From NCBI GenBank assembly GCA_009746045.1, contig RPFO01000080.1, positions 8,555,628 through 8,619,627 of the forward strand: 64,000 nucleotides of DNA, read 5' to 3'. Below the pieces are notes generated by a model. The model was not told the origin of the DNA, ran no database searches, and worked only from the letters and a program-made list of their open reading frames with translations. This document shows, one piece after another, positions 11,541 to 22,600 of this stretch (its first letter is position 1; the number at the start of each line of letters is the position of its first letter). The position numbers and the translations under genes are program-made. The stretch is from Mesostigma viride. Its lineage: Eukaryota; Streptophyta; Mesostigmatophyceae; Mesostigmatales; Mesostigmataceae.

Positions 11541-13235
11541 CCACACACCAGATGATTAAAATTAAAATTAAATTATAACATGCCTCCGTTGGGAAATCAT
11601 GTAGCACATATTCCATGAGGGATGGGGTGGAGTGGAGGAAGCCGCGTAATCGAACTAACATAACTCTAAGCTATCTAGTCTAGAAAAAGCCTAACTACAC
11701 TACTCATCAAAACGCCTCCTACTCTTGGGGGGAGGTGGCTTGCCCACAGGGTCGGGCGTGTGAGCCTTGACAATCTGCTGCCACCGCGTCTTGTTCTGCA
11801 TGGCAGTCTGGACAAAGAAGGGAGAGAGAGGGGATGCGGTGTTCAAACTGGGCTGGGACCACTAGGTCGTCCAGCAACATCTGGGTGTAGTTCGTGACAG
11901 GTTTCCCTACCCATTTGGGAATGCCCTTGGGGCCAGGCCAGGTCAGAATGTGCCGCCCTGGCTGGCCAAGCCGCTGGGGGCCTGCCAGACCAAGGGCGGT
12001 GTCAACCTGGCTGGTGCGAGCAAGGTGTCCTACAAATGCTAAGCTACGCTGCCTAATCTCGTCCGAAATACGAGGCATACCATGATACAAAGACTCTAAT
12101 GACGGGCGCTTGGAAAACCCTACGGACCTGTCGGAGCATCCTGTAAACCGTGCCGTTGAGCTTAGCTGCCAGTGTGGGTGTGAGTGTCCACGCTTCGGCG
12201 CCATACGTGAGCACCGTGAGGATGAGGACCTTGAAGTGAGCATGCGCTCTGACAGTGCGGTGCTCGTCCAGGCCCTTCGAGCGCCAGTAGGTGTTGAGCG
12301 AACGGAGCCTGGCCCAGGCCAGGCCGATGCGGGCGTCCACATCGTCTGCAGTGTCAGGGAGCCAACTCCCCAACAGTTTGAAGCGATCGCGGAACGGGAC
12401 CTCCGTCCCGTCGAGCAGGCGCGGCAGCGGTGGTGTACTGGAGGCCCCAATCACCATCGCCTCAGTTTTGACACTAATCTCCAACCCCACCGCCCTCGCC
12501 TCCAGGCCCAGACAGTCCAGCCAGGTCTGAATGTGCTCGGGGCGCGCGATGAGGGTGGTGTCATCCGCATAAATCAGGTCGGCCAGGCGGCCGTGCGCGC
12601 TCTCGGATGTCCAAGCCTGGCTTGAACCCCTTAAGAGCAGTAAAGCGCGCACGTGCCCGGCGCATGACGTGATCCACGACAATAATGAACAGGTATCCGG
12701 GGACAGGACACAACCTTGCCACACCCCGCGTGGTGAAGGGGGAATGGTGGGGTGGTGCCTTCCGCAGTCCGCACTACTGCCTGTGAGCCCTCATACAGTC
12801 GACGAATGGCAGCAATAAACGCTGGTGGTACCCGATCCAGAGCTAGGATGGCCCAAAGAGCCTCCCAGAGGACCGTGTCAAAGGCCTTGATATAGTCAAC
12901 AAAAATCAAGATCAGCGGCAAACTGTCAGGGCAAAGGCGACGCACCTCCTCCATAAACCGGCGCGCGACAAACACAGCCGCCATGACAGTGTTACGACCA
13001 CGACGGAAACCCATCTGAGACTCACCCAGGTGTGGGTCCAGCGCGGCGCGGAGCCTGTGCAGCATCATGCGCATGAAGACCTTCACTGAGCGCGGCGCTC
13101 TGGACTCGGCAGACACCCCGGTAGTTACCGGGGTCAGCAGCAGAGACCTTCTTGTACAGCATGACGCGGATGGCCGTCTGCCACAGTCTCAGCAGGCGGA
13201 GGCTCGTCAGAAAGCAGGACACGGTTGCCAGATGA
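11541..13235 (-). mobile_element. L1-like fragment E: reverse transcriptase domain to 3' end, decayed
   Basis: The minus strand reads FVDYIKAFDTVLWEALWAIL, then MWQGCVLSP, ADLIYADDTTL (the catalytic YADD box), LLGSWLPDTADDVDARIG, YGAEAWTLTP and a tail matching fragment D. It is the same family as D and lies tail-to-tail with it, so 11213-11530 and 11545-11880 form a large inverted repeat. Frame changes near 12720 and 12110 and several stops indicate a pseudogene. Confidence 0.85.
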
Positions 13236-13480
13236 TGCCTAGCTTTATTATTTAGTTATGCTGTGACTACGCAGAGAGCCAGCTCTCTGCTGAGAAGCCA
13301 TGCTTTAGCTTTTATATAGCCATGTTGATCTTCCCTCCCCATGACAGGCTCCCCCTTAGCTGGGTATAGCTTGATAGATCATGGGGGTGCAGGTGCCCTG
13401 GTGCACCTCGAGCAAGTGTCGTTACATTCCCACCCTTGCAGGAAGTAGCTTAGAATGTATAAAAAGCCATATCAAGGAGA
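13236..13480. repeat. Interspersed repeat shared with 62700-62900
   Basis: The segment with GCAGAGAG, CTCTCTGCTGAGA, GCCATG and the GGTGCAGGTGC / GGTGCACC motifs recurs in reverse orientation in CNOT11 intron 11 near 62740-62900. It is probably part of a retroelement (LTR or 5'UTR); I cannot assign it further. Confidence 0.5.
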
Positions 13481-13539
13481 CAACCATATGCCCCTTCTCT
13501 GGGATATGTGCTACATTTACTCCCAACGGAGTTATGTTC

Positions 13540-14820
13540 CTAATGTGGCAGGGCTGTGTGCTCTCCCCATATATCTATTCATCATTATGGTGGACTATAT
13601 TATGCAGCGTGCACAAGCCCGCTTCGCCGGGTGGAGGGGCGCCCGCCGGGGATCGAGGTCACGGAGTACGCCAGCTACGGCGGGGTTGACCCACCCTACC
13701 GCCTGAGCGATCTGATCTACGCTGATGACACGACACTCGTGGAAACCCCAGAGTCAGCCCAACTGTGGCTAGACAGCTTATCACTGGAAGCGCGGGCGGT
13801 GGGGCTTATGATCAGCAAGAAAACGGAGGTCATGGCCATCGGCTTCCCGGTGCTGGGATAGCCCCACCCACCCTCCTCTTGCTGGACGGCAGCCCCGTCC
13901 CCCCGGCGACTCGCTTCAAGCTCCTTGGCAGCTGGCTTCCCTCCACGGCCGACGACATCAACACCCGCATTGGCCAGGCCTGGGCGGCCCTCCGCCGCCT
14001 CGACAGGTTCTGGACCTGTCGCTACCTGAGTGAGCGACGCAAGCGCATTCTGTTCAAGGCCCTTGTCCTCAGCATCCTCCTTTATGGCTGCGAGGCGTGG
14101 ACCCTGGACCAGGCGCTGAGCCAGCAGCTTGACGGCACCGTCACTCAAATGCTCCGTCATATCCTCGGCGTCCGCTACCAAGAACGCCGCACCCGGGCCG
14201 AGCTCTACTGCGAGCTCTCTCTTGTCACCCATACCATCCGACACCGCCGCCTCCTCTTTGCCGGCCATCTTGCCCGCACAGACCAGGTGAATACCGATGT
14301 GGGCCCTGCCGGGGGGCAACCAGGTAGACACCTCCTCCTATGGCAGGGTCCCCTTGTCCCATCGCAACCCACTGGCAAACTTGCGCGCGCCCCGCACCGG
14401 CGCGGCGCGACCCGGACTTATGTGACACAACTGCTTGAAGATGCAGGGCTTCTGGGACTATCCGTACTCCGCGCCCGCATGATTGACAAGGAGAAATGGG
14501 CTGCCGTCTGCGATAAGCACCTTCCCGAGGGGTATGCTCCTGTTTTCTCCCCACGGGCCCCGCGGCCCGTTGCTAGCCAGGGTAGAAGTCCGCAGGTGGA
14601 GGTTATTGGTCCTGAGGATAGCCGCTACACTACCGCCTCGTGTGCCATTACAGTAGAGGACAGCTCGGATGAGGATTACATCCCCATCTAGTGCTTAACG
14701 GTTGGGGGATGATGCAGACGATATTTGTTTAAACTTTTGTGTAATTATTTTTCTAATGAGATTAGCATAGTACTCCGTGGCATGCCTTTGCGCATGACAC
14801 GCAAGTACTTACTTACTTAC
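13540..14820 (+). mobile_element. L1-like fragment G: best preserved reverse transcriptase copy
   Basis: Starts at MWQGCVLSP within the reverse transcriptase palm, has RLSDLIYADDTTLVE, then changes frame near 13850. It continues open at 13765-14691 through RFKLLGSWLPSTADDINTRI, YGCEAWTLDQAL, LLFAGHLARTDQV, LLGLSVLRARMIDKEKW and ends EDSSDEDYIPI. A 3'UTR carries GTACTCCGTGGCATGCCTTT and ends in an ACTT tetramer tail. The 5' half is absent and the frameshift prevents activity. Confidence 0.85.
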
Positions 14821-14837
14821 TGACTATGTTCCTAATT

Positions 14838-15057
14838 AATTAATTCTACCAATTGGCTGCGGGGCCCGTGGGGAGCTAAAAACAGGAGCATGCCCCACAG
14901 GAAGGTGCTTATCGTAGACGGCAGCCCATTTCTCCTTGTCTATCATACGGGCGCAAAGTACAGATAATCCCAGAAGCCCTGCATCCTCAAGCAATTGTGT
15001 CACATCAGGCGATCCGGGTCGAGTCATTGGTAGAATGCAGGGTAGAGGTCCGCAGGT
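14838..15057 (-). mobile_element. L1-like 3' ORF2 fragment
   Basis: The minus strand reads VTQLLEDAGLLGLSVLCARM, IDKEKWAAVYDKHLP and so on, nearly identical to 14420-14560. It is inverted relative to the copy just upstream. Confidence 0.75.
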
Positions 15058-15264
15058 GGAGGTTATTCTGATCAGGCACTCCGCAAAGGTGAAAACCATT
15101 TGCGTTCAGTGCCGGGCCGCGGAAAACGCGGAAAAACGCGATCTGCAAATGAATCCGACCGGAATCGAACTGGGGACCTCTCGCACCAACTTTCGCTGAC
15201 TATAGGACGGACGTCTCCGGTAACCATGGCATCGACAACTTACACCTACAGTCAGGAGGTTATT
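15058..15264 (-). mobile_element. SINE-like insertion with target-site duplication and tRNA-type B box
   Basis: A perfect 10-bp direct repeat GGAGGTTATT (15058-15067 and 15255-15264) brackets 187 bp inserted into L1-derived sequence. On the minus strand the insert has AGTTCGATTCC, 10 of 11 matches to the RNA polymerase III B box, preceded by an A-box-like AGCGAAAGTTGG. A and B boxes are closer than in a normal tRNA, so it is either a degenerate tRNA-derived SINE or a tRNA fragment. Confidence 0.55.
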
Positions 15265-16215
15265 GCCCCTGAGGATAGCCGCTATACACTACCGCCTCGT
15301 ATGCCAATATTATACAGTAGTCAGATGAGGATTATATCCCCCTCTTGAATGTATTATAGGCCATATGCCCCTTCTCAAGGGCTATGTGCTACAGATACTC
15401 CCAACGGAGTTATGTTCCTAATTAATTAATATCCCCCTCTAGTAATGGTGATATGTTATAATTTTAATTTAATTAGTGACGGTGCTCGTGGAGCTGCGCC
15501 CCGGCTTGCCGCCAAAGCACGATCCAGGGCTTCTTGTCGTCCTCAAAGCCGGGTACGCAGCCAGCTGCCGAGTAGCTAGCTTGAAACGGCCCGTGAAGCA
15601 GGGTAGTTGACATTAGTGTCGCCTATGAGGCGGAGCTGGGGCGGGGCGCCCCCGCATTAATTTAGTAATTATTAATTAATTAATGCGTGCTCCCCTACGG
15701 CCATTAATTAAGTAATTAATTAAACACGTGCTCCCGGCCGTTGGTAAGTCACGGAGCACCTAAGTGCTCTTAATCCCTGAGTGTGCACAACGGGTGGGGT
15801 GGCAGAGTCCCCCCCCTTCCCTCACGCCACAGGCATGCCACAGGGTGCTCAATCGGACCCGTCTGCTGTAGGGCCATGGCCTCCGTACTTGGGGCTAATC
15901 TACAGGCCCACAGCACGGGCCTCGACCGCCATGCAGTCCAGCCAGAGCTGGACGTACGCTGGCTGCTCAACATTTGAGCGTGACGTCATAATTGGCATAA
16001 ATGAGGTCAGCTAGTAAATTCTGCTTGTTGGTCGCCCCCCCTACGTGCTCATTCATAATCACCAGGCCGGGGTCACGGCCAGCAATGCTAGCAAAGCGGG
16101 CACGTGCCTGGCGCATAGCACAATCCACTACAATAATGAACAGGTTTTCACCTTTGCGGCGTGCCAAATCAGAAGGTACCGTGACACGAGACTAATTTAT
16201 TCATCAATTAGGTCC
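15265..16215. mobile_element. Mosaic of short retrotransposon fragments
   Basis: 15265-15345 continues the interrupted L1 3' region in + orientation. 15360-15430 repeats the block with ACTCCCAACGGAGTTATGTT also seen at 13500. The minus strand at 15770-16190 encodes reverse-transcriptase scraps (FIIVVDCAMRQARARF, LLADLIYANYDVTL). ATTAATTA runs are common. Nothing intact is visible. Confidence 0.6.
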
Positions 16216-16633
16216 CGTGACACTCAGCCAGATGAAAGATCCAACTCTAGAAACAGATTGCCTGGAACTGTCACATCCGTTTCACAGACTGCATACACTG
16301 GGCAAACACAATTTCTTCGAGGTATACACACTATAAATAAACGTCAGGTCTGTTTTGCATTGGGTGGGGGCTGCCGATCGCCAGCCTAAAAATCAAACGT
16401 ATGCTGAATTGGCCAGGGTCATACCATGCCCACACACTGAGATTGGTCGCAGCCTTTGGCGAGAAGTGCTGCAAGGAGACCAGAACAGCATGACCAGCGA
16501 TGCATCGGATTCTGTCATCTGTCACCGGTCAGCGCTTGAGGTCACAACAGCACGCATTCGTTGCGCAGATATCTGCATTTCAAATGCAGCCCTAATACAA
16601 GGCGAGCACTGGGGTGCCCCATTAGTAACTCAT
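16216..16633. other. Intergenic, nothing recognised
   Basis: Lies just downstream of the Twinkle stop codon on the minus strand. No convincing ORF, RNA gene or repeat family was recognised. Confidence 0.4.
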
Positions 16634-19600
16634 TTACATTTCTGGAGGTAGCTCTTCATAGCACCCATTTGTCCGGTTGTAGCGCAGGTTGATATTGCCA
16701 ATCGTGCCTGCTGCCTTGTTGCGCACCTGGGGCCATGGAGGGGCAAGGGAGGGTGGCAGTAGCGGTACGGCACACATGTGAGGCAATAGGTACAGGACAG
16801 CGGTAGCCCACAGGAGTGGTGCACCTGGGTACAACACGTAAGTAGGAGAAACGAGGATAGCACAAAGGTGTGCACATATCTGTGGGGGTGTCGATCCGTA
16901 TCAGACACACAATAGAACGGAATACTGCCAGTAGACAGGAGCTACCAAAGACCTGGCCCGGGCCTCAGGGGGCAGACTCAGGGTGGCACAAGTCTGCACA
17001 CGCCAGCAGGCTTAGGCTGGCCAGAAGGCTCACGACCTGCGTTGCATGCACGCGAGTCCCCTGTCTCGGCCAGAAATCGGAAACCCAAGTATCTGACACA
17101 CCTTCTTACGCGAAAAGGTGACAGGCCGTCATCGTTGACTAGGGCACAGGGCACCATGCTTAACACCACACCCACCTTCTTGACCAGGATGGTGACAGGC
17201 AATCACACTTGAAAAGGACAATACCGCAATGAAGACAAGCAGTTGACCCACCTTCTTAACTAGGATGGTGACCTGGTCGAGCGGCCCGACGGATTCGTCG
17301 CGGTTGCGGTGCACCACAATCCCGTTGTCGCACTTATTGATGAAGTGGGCGCTCCCGCTGATGTCATACAGCTCGGGTGGCTGGCCGCGCCAGTCCCGCA
17401 TCTGCGCATGCAAATGACAGTAAAGCAATAGTCAACAACACATGCTACCACCAAGGAAAGCAAGACATGTAGATGATTCAACCAACAAGGAAGCGGCAAT
17501 TTGATAAAACCTTCACCAAGCACGCGATCAAGGCAGGAGCTCACCAAAAACAGAAGCTCAACCGAGACCAGAAAAGATGATGCTGCGGGCGCATCCACGA
17601 ACTTGTTGCAGGTAGGAACTCTCACAGCACGCTAATAAAATGACATTGTACTACCAATTCAACATAATTGATGTCGTTGTAGTAGCGCCATAGCCAGCCA
17701 GCCCACCCACCAACCCACCTGCCCGCCCACCCGCCCGCCCGCCCACCCGCCCGCCCGCCCGCCGCCCGCCCGCCGCGCCCGCCCGCCCCCGCCCGCCGCC
17801 CGCCGCCCGCCCGCCCGCCCGCCCCCGCCGCGCCGCCCGCCCGCCCGCCCGCCCGCCGCCCGCCCGCCGCCCGCCCGCCCGCCCGCCCGCCGCGCGCCCG
17901 CCCGCCCGCCCGTCCCCCTACCCCACCCCACCCCCCACCCCACCCACCCACGCCCGTAAGTCCCGCCCACCCACCTGCCGGGGGTGCGCCACGAACCACA
18001 CGTGGCAGTCGTGGTGCTGCGCGAACCGCTTGACCGCGCTCAGCATGCGGCTCACATACTCCGTCTCCGTCTGCGAAGGCGGCCGCTTGTGGTCCAGCTC
18101 GTTGTACGGATCGATCACGAGGCCGCGGATGCCTGGGGACGGCGACCCGTGTCAGGGGTGTGGTTGGGTGCCAGGGTGGAGCAGTGGTGGATCAGACGGG
18201 TGAAAGGTGACGGGTGAAAGGTGACAAGGGGTGAATTCAAAAGTGTGCGAAGGTGGATGGCGCATGGCGCAGGGGAATCAGACACAAACTATGCACACAA
18301 ATCCTGCGACTTGAAGAGTTGATCAGGCAAAACCACATGAGTGTCCCACCTCGCTCCAACGTGCAACTGGGCAAGTCTACGCAATGATCGCCCAACTACT
18401 CACTGCGACTGCGTGATGGTTGTCCAACTACTCACTGCGACTGCGTGATGGTTGTCCAACAACTCCCTGCGACTGCGTGATGGTTGTCCAACTACTCACT
18501 GCGACTGCGTGATGATCGTCGAACTACTTACTGCGACTGCGTGATGGTTGTCCAACTACTTACTGCGACTGCGTGATGGTTGTCCAGCTACTTACTGCGA
18601 CTGCGCGATGGTTGTCCAACTACTTACTGTGACTGCGCGATGGTTGTCCAACTACTTACTGCGACTGCGTGATGGTTGTCCAGCTACTTACTGCGACTGC
18701 GCGATGGTTGTCCAACTACTTACTGTGACTGCGCGATGATCGTCCAACTACTCACTGCGACTGGGCAAAACCCTGACAACATAGAGTCGCCATCACCATC
18801 TGGCCTCATAAGTCCAGCATCTACGGTTACCCCGTCGTATTCTCCTCAAGCATTTAGTACGGATTGCTAGCATTAATGTCACCATCCATACCCTTCAAAA
18901 CTTACTGTGCAATGCGCACCGTATCGCCGCGCGCTTGCCCTGTGCCCCTCTTACCCCCCCCCGCCCCCCTCAACATTGCCAGGATTTCCCCATCTACGCC
19001 CTTAGCTTGAAACAGAGCCCCTCCCCTCGCCTCTACACCCAGATCCCTCCGCCACCACCCTCCGAAGCGCAGAACTGCCACTCTGGGCGTGCCAATCATC
19101 CATCTTACACCAATACAAGGGGCATACACCATATCACACCCACCGTATCGCAGCACGGCCGCTTTGGCCTTCTCCAGCACCCATTCAATGCCCGGCAGCT
19201 CGTCGTCCTCGCAGCGGATGAGCAAAAAATTTTCATCCAGCCAGGTCTTTCCCTCCTCTAGCTCCTGCGGGGTCATGCGGGGCATGGCTCCAGCATAGTC
19301 GGCGTCGAAGAAAGGCTTCTTGGTGTACTTTTCGAGCAGCTTGCGCGCGTGCTCGCGCACCTGGTGGGGGTGTAGGATGGTTGTTAAGAGGTGTCGTTGG
19401 GTCATGTGTTATGAAGGTAGGTAGAAAGATAGCGCCTTGCGCACTGCACACGCGCCTGTGGGTGTCCACGGCCTGTGTATTGACCACACATCTATTGATT
19501 GCATGATGAGTTATTTCTTGGCCAGAAAGTTCCCTGATGTGGTAGACAGATGGCAGGATGTGTAAGGTATCATGCTAGGAAACGGAGAAACAATGGAATG

Positions 19601-22600
19601 GCCAGTTTGTGCGACAAAATTTACGTCATCCACGCCAGGCATCTTGCTAAACAGTTACGGATCCAGCATAATGAAATCCATTATTTGCACAATCAAACAC
19701 CCACCAAGATTACCACGGGCATTCACCCCCCCCAAGTGCGTGCCAACGCCCTTGATACACCCCACCACCCACATCTCCACCCTTTCTTTAACTCAACCCT
19801 TTCCTTAACTTTACCCGAACCGCTGTAGTGCTCCCAACAGATGCTCCCAGCACATGCTTCATTCATCCAAATATATATATATGTAGTATTAATCCAAATA
19901 TATACTACTATGTAGTATTCATCATTCATCCAAAGAATAGTATCCTCCTGCATCACCCGGTCAGTGCACCTGGTGGTCTCCAGCACCACCCATCAATAAT
20001 TTAGTAGTATTTGATCCCTGGATAGTTAAGTGTTAAGCATACCAAAGTGCGGCATGTGACATCTTGCATAGCACACTGGGTCAGGCCGCCGCACCTTGTT
20101 CCCCCTCGAGCATTCCTCCGTTATGCATAGTTCCATACAACATCCGACCCAACTCTGAAGTAGGCAATCCGCAGCTATCAGTTATCCATACAATAGCGAA
20201 TTACTTCCTTACTTATGGTAGTATATACTCAATCAATTAATTAGAAGGTTAGCCACAAGATAAGGCAGGGCTGGACCAAACGTCCCCGCACCTTGTTCTC
20301 CAGCGAGCAGAGCGCGAACGCCCACCCGTGCTCCGCCTGCAGGTTGCAGAGGAGGGAGTCGATCCACTCGCTCTTGCCGCTGTTGGGCACGCCGGTGACT
20401 ACCGTCAGCTCGCCAGGGACCACCCTGCGGTAGAGCACGGCCAGGGGGGCAGGTGTCGAAGGGGCAGGCGGGGTGCGAAGAATGAGGCAGCGGGTGGGGA
20501 AGAAAATGATTCACGCATTAGCGGTTACATCGCTGACCATGCGTGATTTAGATAGTTTACACAACCATCTAAAGCCGCGCTTACCCTGACCATGTCAGCA
20601 AAAAAACATTAGTGCAAGTGAGATTATACATTACGTTCGAGAGCGCCACAGTGATCTACCAGCGACCAAGACCTAAGTGCTAGACCTAGTGAAACCAACG
20701 CTTTGGATTTGGGATGCCATTGACTTCGATGGAAAAATCGAAAAGATTGGGCAATCAGCAGGCAACTGCTCGGAGCGCAGTGACCTACCGGTAAGGCTGC
20801 CCATCGTTTGCCATCACAGAGGCATGAGCTCAAACCATCCTTGCGATACCCATATTCTGTAGTTATGTGACCAGACGCTAGAGCACGATACAGTGACAAG
20901 AAGTGACAGTGCCCTTTCCGACCGCAATTACTTATACAATATAGTGACCGTACCTACAGTGGCCGCCCATTGTCCGCCCCCTCCGAGGACACGCCCTACC
21001 AGTATTAGCGACCTGCCCGTAGTAGTGGCTTACCGATGTTAGTGACCGTACCTGTAGTGGCCGTCCATGGTCCGCCAGCCCGAGGAGACCCCCTTTTCGT
21101 CGCCCCTGTGCATGTTGTAGTAGGCGTCCACCTCGTCGAAGAACTCGGAGAATCGATAGAGGCCGCGGACAGGGTAGGGGGTGGCGTTGGCGATGCACCC
21201 GCGAAGCGTCTGTTCAGGAGACACGCAAGTTGTGGGTGGTGGGTGGTGGGTGGTGGGTGGTGGGTGGTGGGTGGTGGGTGGTGGGTGGTGGGTGGTGGGT
21301 GGTGGGTGGGTGGGTGGGCGTGTGTGGGTGGGGGGGGGGGGGGGGGGGGGGGGGGGGTGCTGTGTGTGGGGGGGGGAGGGGGTAATGGGTGGTGGGCGAG
21401 TGGGTGGGCGGGTTGGGGGTGCTTCATAGATTGTGAATTGCGTACCGTGGGGGTCAACGGATCCAGGGGCACCCACCAGGGAAGACCATCCTTGGGACAC
21501 CACCAATGGTGAGTGAACACAACGACACACACACATAATGGCCATGAGCCCAAAGACACACATTTAGTTGTCTCATTGATATGACATCCCGGCGTGCGTG
21601 ATGTGACGCGAGCATCGAGGAAGGTACAGAAACCTCTGCGCAAGAATAAATGGCCATGTCCACGACAGCAACCGGATTTAGCAAAAAAAGAAAAAACTCT
21701 TCATCCAATGGATATAAAACACACCGTATTGACCGTAACGAAATCAACATTTGTTTAGATAAATGTGGGACATGAAGCAGCAGGGGCGGTTGTGCAGCGA
21801 CGCAGGTGACAACACCGCTGCAGTAACCCAATGGCAGGGACAGGGAACAGGAGTGCTGACATGCCCATGCTACCCATCAGAGATACCTACACCCCATATC
21901 ATCCAGCATAAACCACCCATTGTGTGATTGTCTAGCACGAGTCGCCCACCTCAGTGTCATCCAGCATAATAGCCCATGCTTTTTCCAACCAGAAGGACCC
22001 ACCAACCTTTACATGAGCCCGCTTAAGGTACCCCCCATTTCATGGCTCCAGCGCGCGTCACCCACCTCGACGTCGTCCAGCATTAGCACCTCGTTGGCGT
22101 CCTTGCGCGGCGTTATGCCGTCCTTGCCCAGCCACGTCACCCGCCAGCAACGCTCCTTGCCGAGCCGGCGCGCCAGCTCCTCCGCCAGGGCATCCCCTGG
22201 TTGCCCGTAGAACCATGGGATGGTGGCAGCCAGGCATGCTAGTGACAAACCCTTCGTTGGGTTCGTGGCTACAGTTGGTGGTGGCTCATCTCATGATAAG
22301 GCGTTGCAGGGCGTCGAGCGCGGTCACATGGACGCTACTTCCTATTATTCGATAACGTTTCCTATCAACTTGCTGTTTTAGTTCTAGCTTCTGTGCAAGC
22401 TTCCCATTCCTGATAAAGCTGACATGCGGTGAATGGGGTAAATGATGAAGGTGGGGGCATCGCTTGCAACAGCGTGAACCGAGCACACAAGCGGCACAGA
22501 TAATCAGCATCGCTGGCGCACGTACCCGGCGCGTCGTTGTCGGTCGCGATGATGAAGCGCTGAACGTCCTCCAAATACTCGCGGCTGTTCCACAGGTACA

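Noticed and set aside
15139-15210. tRNA gene on the minus strand
   Set aside because: B box and an acceptor-like end are present, but no anticodon arm or 5-bp T stem can be drawn; better explained as a SINE-like element.
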